A stretch of DNA of 41,036 nucleotides, taken from a virus. The stretch spans positions 1 through 41,036 of the IMG/VR virus record IMGVR_UViG_3300017971_000466; one strand, 5' to 3'. Of the stretch, positions 38,687 through 41,036 are shown piece after piece. Position 1 is the first letter of the stretch. Every line of letters starts with the position of its first letter. The notes below the pieces were generated by a model. That model was not told the DNA's origin. It did not search any database and was given only the letters and a program-made list of their open reading frames with translations. A program made the translations under genes and the position numbers.

Positions 38687-40057
38687 ATGCCGGGCGTTGG
38701 CGCGACGACCTACTACGACGTCGTCACCCGCTACAAGCTCATCGACGAGATGTCGAACTCCGTCGGGCGCATCGACCGCAGCGTCTCCAAGGTGGACAGG
38801 TCGCTCGCCGGCCTCACGCGGCAGACGGCCATGGTCGGGCGTGGCTTCCGCAACGTCGCGATGCTGGCCGGCCCGGCGCTGGGCGGGATGGTCGGCCTGG
38901 CGGGCGCTGGGCTCGCGATGGTCAAGACCTTCCGCAACCTGAACGAGGAGGCCAACTCCACGATCCAGCTCGCGGCTCAGGTGAACCTCGCCTTCGTGTT
39001 CGAGGGCGCGCAGGGGGCCGCCGAGAACTTCAATCTGGCGATGACCGCCTCGCGCAAGGAGTTCCGCGCGCTGGTTAAGGACGCGGCGGCGCTGCCTGGC
39101 GAACTCCAGGACTTCATCAACATCGCGCAGCAGATTTCGGGCGGTGTGTTTGCTGGCGGCGGAGATCTGACGCGGATGCGCGAGTTGACGGCGCGCGTCG
39201 CACTGGCGGCTCCCGCGGCCGGCACCGGCTTCCAGGAGGCCGGCCTGGGCGCGATGCAGATGCTCTTCGGCGTCTCCCGCGTCACGAACCCGCTCTTCAA
39301 GATGCTCGCGGGCCAGGGGCTCGTGCCGAAGGCCGAGATCTACAACGCGCTGCCGGCGACCGAGCGGCTACGGCGCCTCGATGACGCGCTGAAGCGGCTC
39401 ACGGATAACCCCATGTTCCGGAAGAACATCCTGGGGACGTGGGACACGCAGATCGGCACGCTCTCGGACAACCTCTTCGGCATCGAGGGCATCTTCGGGC
39501 AGCTTCTCCGTGGCCCCTTCGAGGGCTTCATCGACTGGCTGATGCGACTGAACGAGGCCCTCGACCGCAACAAGGACGCGATCGTCCGGCTCCTGGGAGG
39601 AAGCGCGGGCGGCCTGACGGGTCGGAACCTGGAGCGCTTCATGGGCGCCGACGTGAGGAGCGCGGGCGGCGGCTTGCTCGACATGCTGGGCGCGCTGGCG
39701 CCCACGGCGGAGGAGATCCGCAAGAAGCAGATCGAGACCTGGGTCCGGGCGAACTGGGGCATGGCCCTCGGGACGCACGACCCCGTGGAGTATGGGAAGA
39801 GGATCTACGCGCTCGGGGCCCAGCGCCACGCGCACTTCGTGAAGCTCCAGGAGGCGGACGCCGAGGGCAAGCTGCGGAACGTCCCGAAGACGAAGATCGA
39901 GCAGAACTTCCACATCAAGCTCGACCTGAAGAGTGACGACGCGCCCGAGGCGGTCGCCGTCAAGATCACGCGAGCCATGGAGAAGGTCGGCCGCCACCCG
40001 ACCACGGTCTCGCGCGGCCTTGGCTCGGTGGCCTCGATGTCCGGGGCGGGGCCGTGA
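38687..40057 (+). CDS. tape measure protein, short (456 aa)
   Basis: The start is ATG 38687 after the chaperone stop. Residues about 25-75 are a heptad-like segment (MSNSVGRIDRSVSKVDRSLAGL), followed by a Gly/Ala-rich hydrophobic part (MLAGPALGGMVGLAGAGLAMV) typical of tape measures, then long helices and a C-terminal segment that would contact the hub. At 456 residues, helix length predicts a tail of only about 70 nm, a short contractile tail. Confidence 0.8.
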   Translation: MPGVGATTYYDVVTRYKLIDEMSNSVGRIDRSVSKVDRSLAGLTRQTAMVGRGFRNVAMLAGPALGGMVGLAGAGLAMVKTFRNLNEEANSTIQLAAQVNLAFVFEGAQGAAENFNLAMTASRKEFRALVKDAAALPGELQDFINIAQQISGGVFAGGGDLTRMRELTARVALAAPAAGTGFQEAGLGAMQMLFGVSRVTNPLFKMLAGQGLVPKAEIYNALPATERLRRLDDALKRLTDNPMFRKNILGTWDTQIGTLSDNLFGIEGIFGQLLRGPFEGFIDWLMRLNEALDRNKDAIVRLLGGSAGGLTGRNLERFMGADVRSAGGGLLDMLGALAPTAEEIRKKQIETWVRANWGMALGTHDPVEYGKRIYALGAQRHAHFVKLQEADAEGKLRNVPKTKIEQNFHIKLDLKSDDAPEAVAVKITRAMEKVGRHPTTVSRGLGSVASMSGAGP

Positions 40058-40058
40058 G

Positions 40059-41036
40059 ATGGGGCAGGTCCACTACCCGAGGGCGTGGGTTCGGGCTCAC
40101 GTCCGGGTCGAGGACGTCGGCCAGCCTGACCCCGATCGGCTAATCAAGCTCCCGCATCCGCCGATCGAGCTGGAGGTCGTCGAGAACAAGTGGAGCGAGG
40201 CGAACACCTTCAGGGCCGTCGTGGACCTGGAGGACTTCCCGCTCGACCCACGGATCATCCGGGGCGTGACCTTCGAGGTCTTCCTCGCGGACGCCGGCAG
40301 CCTCGATCCCGACTTCTGGCAGAAGCAGAGCCTCGATCAGATGCGGAGCCACGCGGTCTGCCTGGGCGTGGTGGACGAGATCCAGACGCGGATCGACGAC
40401 GACTGGCGCAAGACCACGCTCAAGGGGCGCGACTACACCGCCTACTTCCTCGACGTCGAGACGGAGGGTAAGCCGGTCGCCTACACGGGCGAGGACGGCG
40501 CGAAGCTCACGCTCCTCGAAGTGCTCGAAAAGATCAAGGAGCAGATCCCGAACGCGGAGGCCATCACCTTCGACGTCGACCCGGACGTGCCGACGCTCTA
40601 CCCCGCGGACTACCACACGCGCGGGACGGACGAGAAGCTCAGCACGCGCAAGAAGCGGCAGGGCGAGTCGGCCTGGGAGGCGATGCTCGAACTCTGCCTG
40701 GAAGGGGGCCTGATCCTCTACGTTGAGCTGGACAAGATCCGGGTCCGGCGGCCGACCACGATCTTCGTGAACCAGGGCCAGGACGAGTCGACCTGGTGGA
40801 CGTGGACGCTCGGGCAGAACCTCAAGAGTCTCCAGACCAGCCGGAACATGGGCCGGCAGCACGGGATCAACGTCAGGGTCACGAGCTACTGCCCGGACGG
40901 CGATGGCGGCGAGAAGATCCGCCACGCGAACTGGCCGAAGAACCCCGTGGCGAAGCTGGAGACGCCGGCCTCGGCGGTCGCAGACGACGGGGAGAAGCAG
41001 CAGAAGAAGACGCCGAAGGTGGTCTTCACGCCCTAC
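40059..41036 (+). CDS. baseplate hub-like protein, cut by window end
   Basis: ATG 40059 follows the tape measure stop by one base. 326 codons are visible without a stop. The sequence begins GQVHYPRAWVRAHVRVEDV, has NTFRAVVDLEDFPLDPR and DDWRKTTLKGRDYTAYFLD, then a helical and beta mix, matching the pattern of hub proteins of Mu gp44/P2 gpD type ('f.g...l.G.Dl...f.d'). It would sit at the tube tip beneath the spike. The C-terminal part lies outside the window. Confidence 0.7.
   Translation, partial: MGQVHYPRAWVRAHVRVEDVGQPDPDRLIKLPHPPIELEVVENKWSEANTFRAVVDLEDFPLDPRIIRGVTFEVFLADAGSLDPDFWQKQSLDQMRSHAVCLGVVDEIQTRIDDDWRKTTLKGRDYTAYFLDVETEGKPVAYTGEDGAKLTLLEVLEKIKEQIPNAEAITFDVDPDVPTLYPADYHTRGTDEKLSTRKKRQGESAWEAMLELCLEGGLILYVELDKIRVRRPTTIFVNQGQDESTWWTWTLGQNLKSLQTSRNMGRQHGINVRVTSYCPDGDGGEKIRHANWPKNPVAKLETPASAVADDGEKQQKKTPKVVFTPY

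Overview
The window is most simply read as about 41 kb of a temperate, contractile-tailed (myovirus-type) bacteriophage genome from a GC-rich bacterial host. The host cannot be named from the sequence. I see no host housekeeping genes, rRNA or complete tRNA. Gene packing is typically viral: short genes joined by ATGA, GTGA, TTGA or TGATG stop/start overlaps, with GTG starts common and at least one TTG start. Both ends of the window cut through genes.

Left arm (1-13729, minus strand). One long leftward operon starts at a promoter near 13770-13797. In transcription order it carries two small genes of unknown function, a two-helix membrane protein, SSB, a RecB-like PD-(D/E)XK nuclease with an Fe-S type cysteine set, a RecT-like annealing protein and a Rad50/SMC-like ATPase. 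These four form a recombination/replication kit. After them come small accessory genes: ASCH, a Gp37/Gp68-family protein, a papain-like fold candidate and several Cys-rich proteins. The tyrosine integrase follows, then Cys-rich genes and a T5orf172-type GIY-YIG gene. Beside the integrase, around 1243-1416, a tRNA 3'-end-like core flanked by TGCAGGAC repeats looks like the attP site. The sequence continues without a break in the same operon through this core, so the window appears to be the unintegrated form.

Control region (13730-15562). A leftward repressor-like HTH gene and a rightward Cro-like HTH gene are divergent. A superinfection-immunity-type membrane gene lies antisense behind the Cro-like gene. 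A shared 14-bp motif, CATGCAAnnnCRCA, occurs inside both divergent promoters, upstream of the rightward replication gene, and just upstream of the integrase. It is a good candidate for the phage operator.

Right early region (15563-22109, plus strand). Genes include a replication-initiator-like protein, a DUF2303-like gene broken by a one-base frameshift, a ParB-like protein, a RusA-like resolvase, several small unknown genes and an excisionase-like HTH gene. A 427-bp noncoding segment follows, with three clusters of a 10-bp tandem repeat and a UUCG-capped terminator, directly ahead of the terminase genes.

Virion region (22537-41036, plus strand). The order is terminase small and large subunits, portal, scaffold-like, major capsid protein, an HhH-bearing protein, a Mu gpF-like minor head protein with a JAMM-like C-terminal domain, neck/completion proteins, sheath, tube, a frameshifted tail-assembly chaperone, a short tape measure and a baseplate-hub-like protein cut by the window end. 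The most unusual feature is a pair of adjacent genes at 32908-33778. Each encodes a twin-arginine type leader fused to a fragment of a virion protein: one resembles the C-terminal domain of this phage's own sheath, the other a shrunken gpF-like domain. I know of no described system of this kind.
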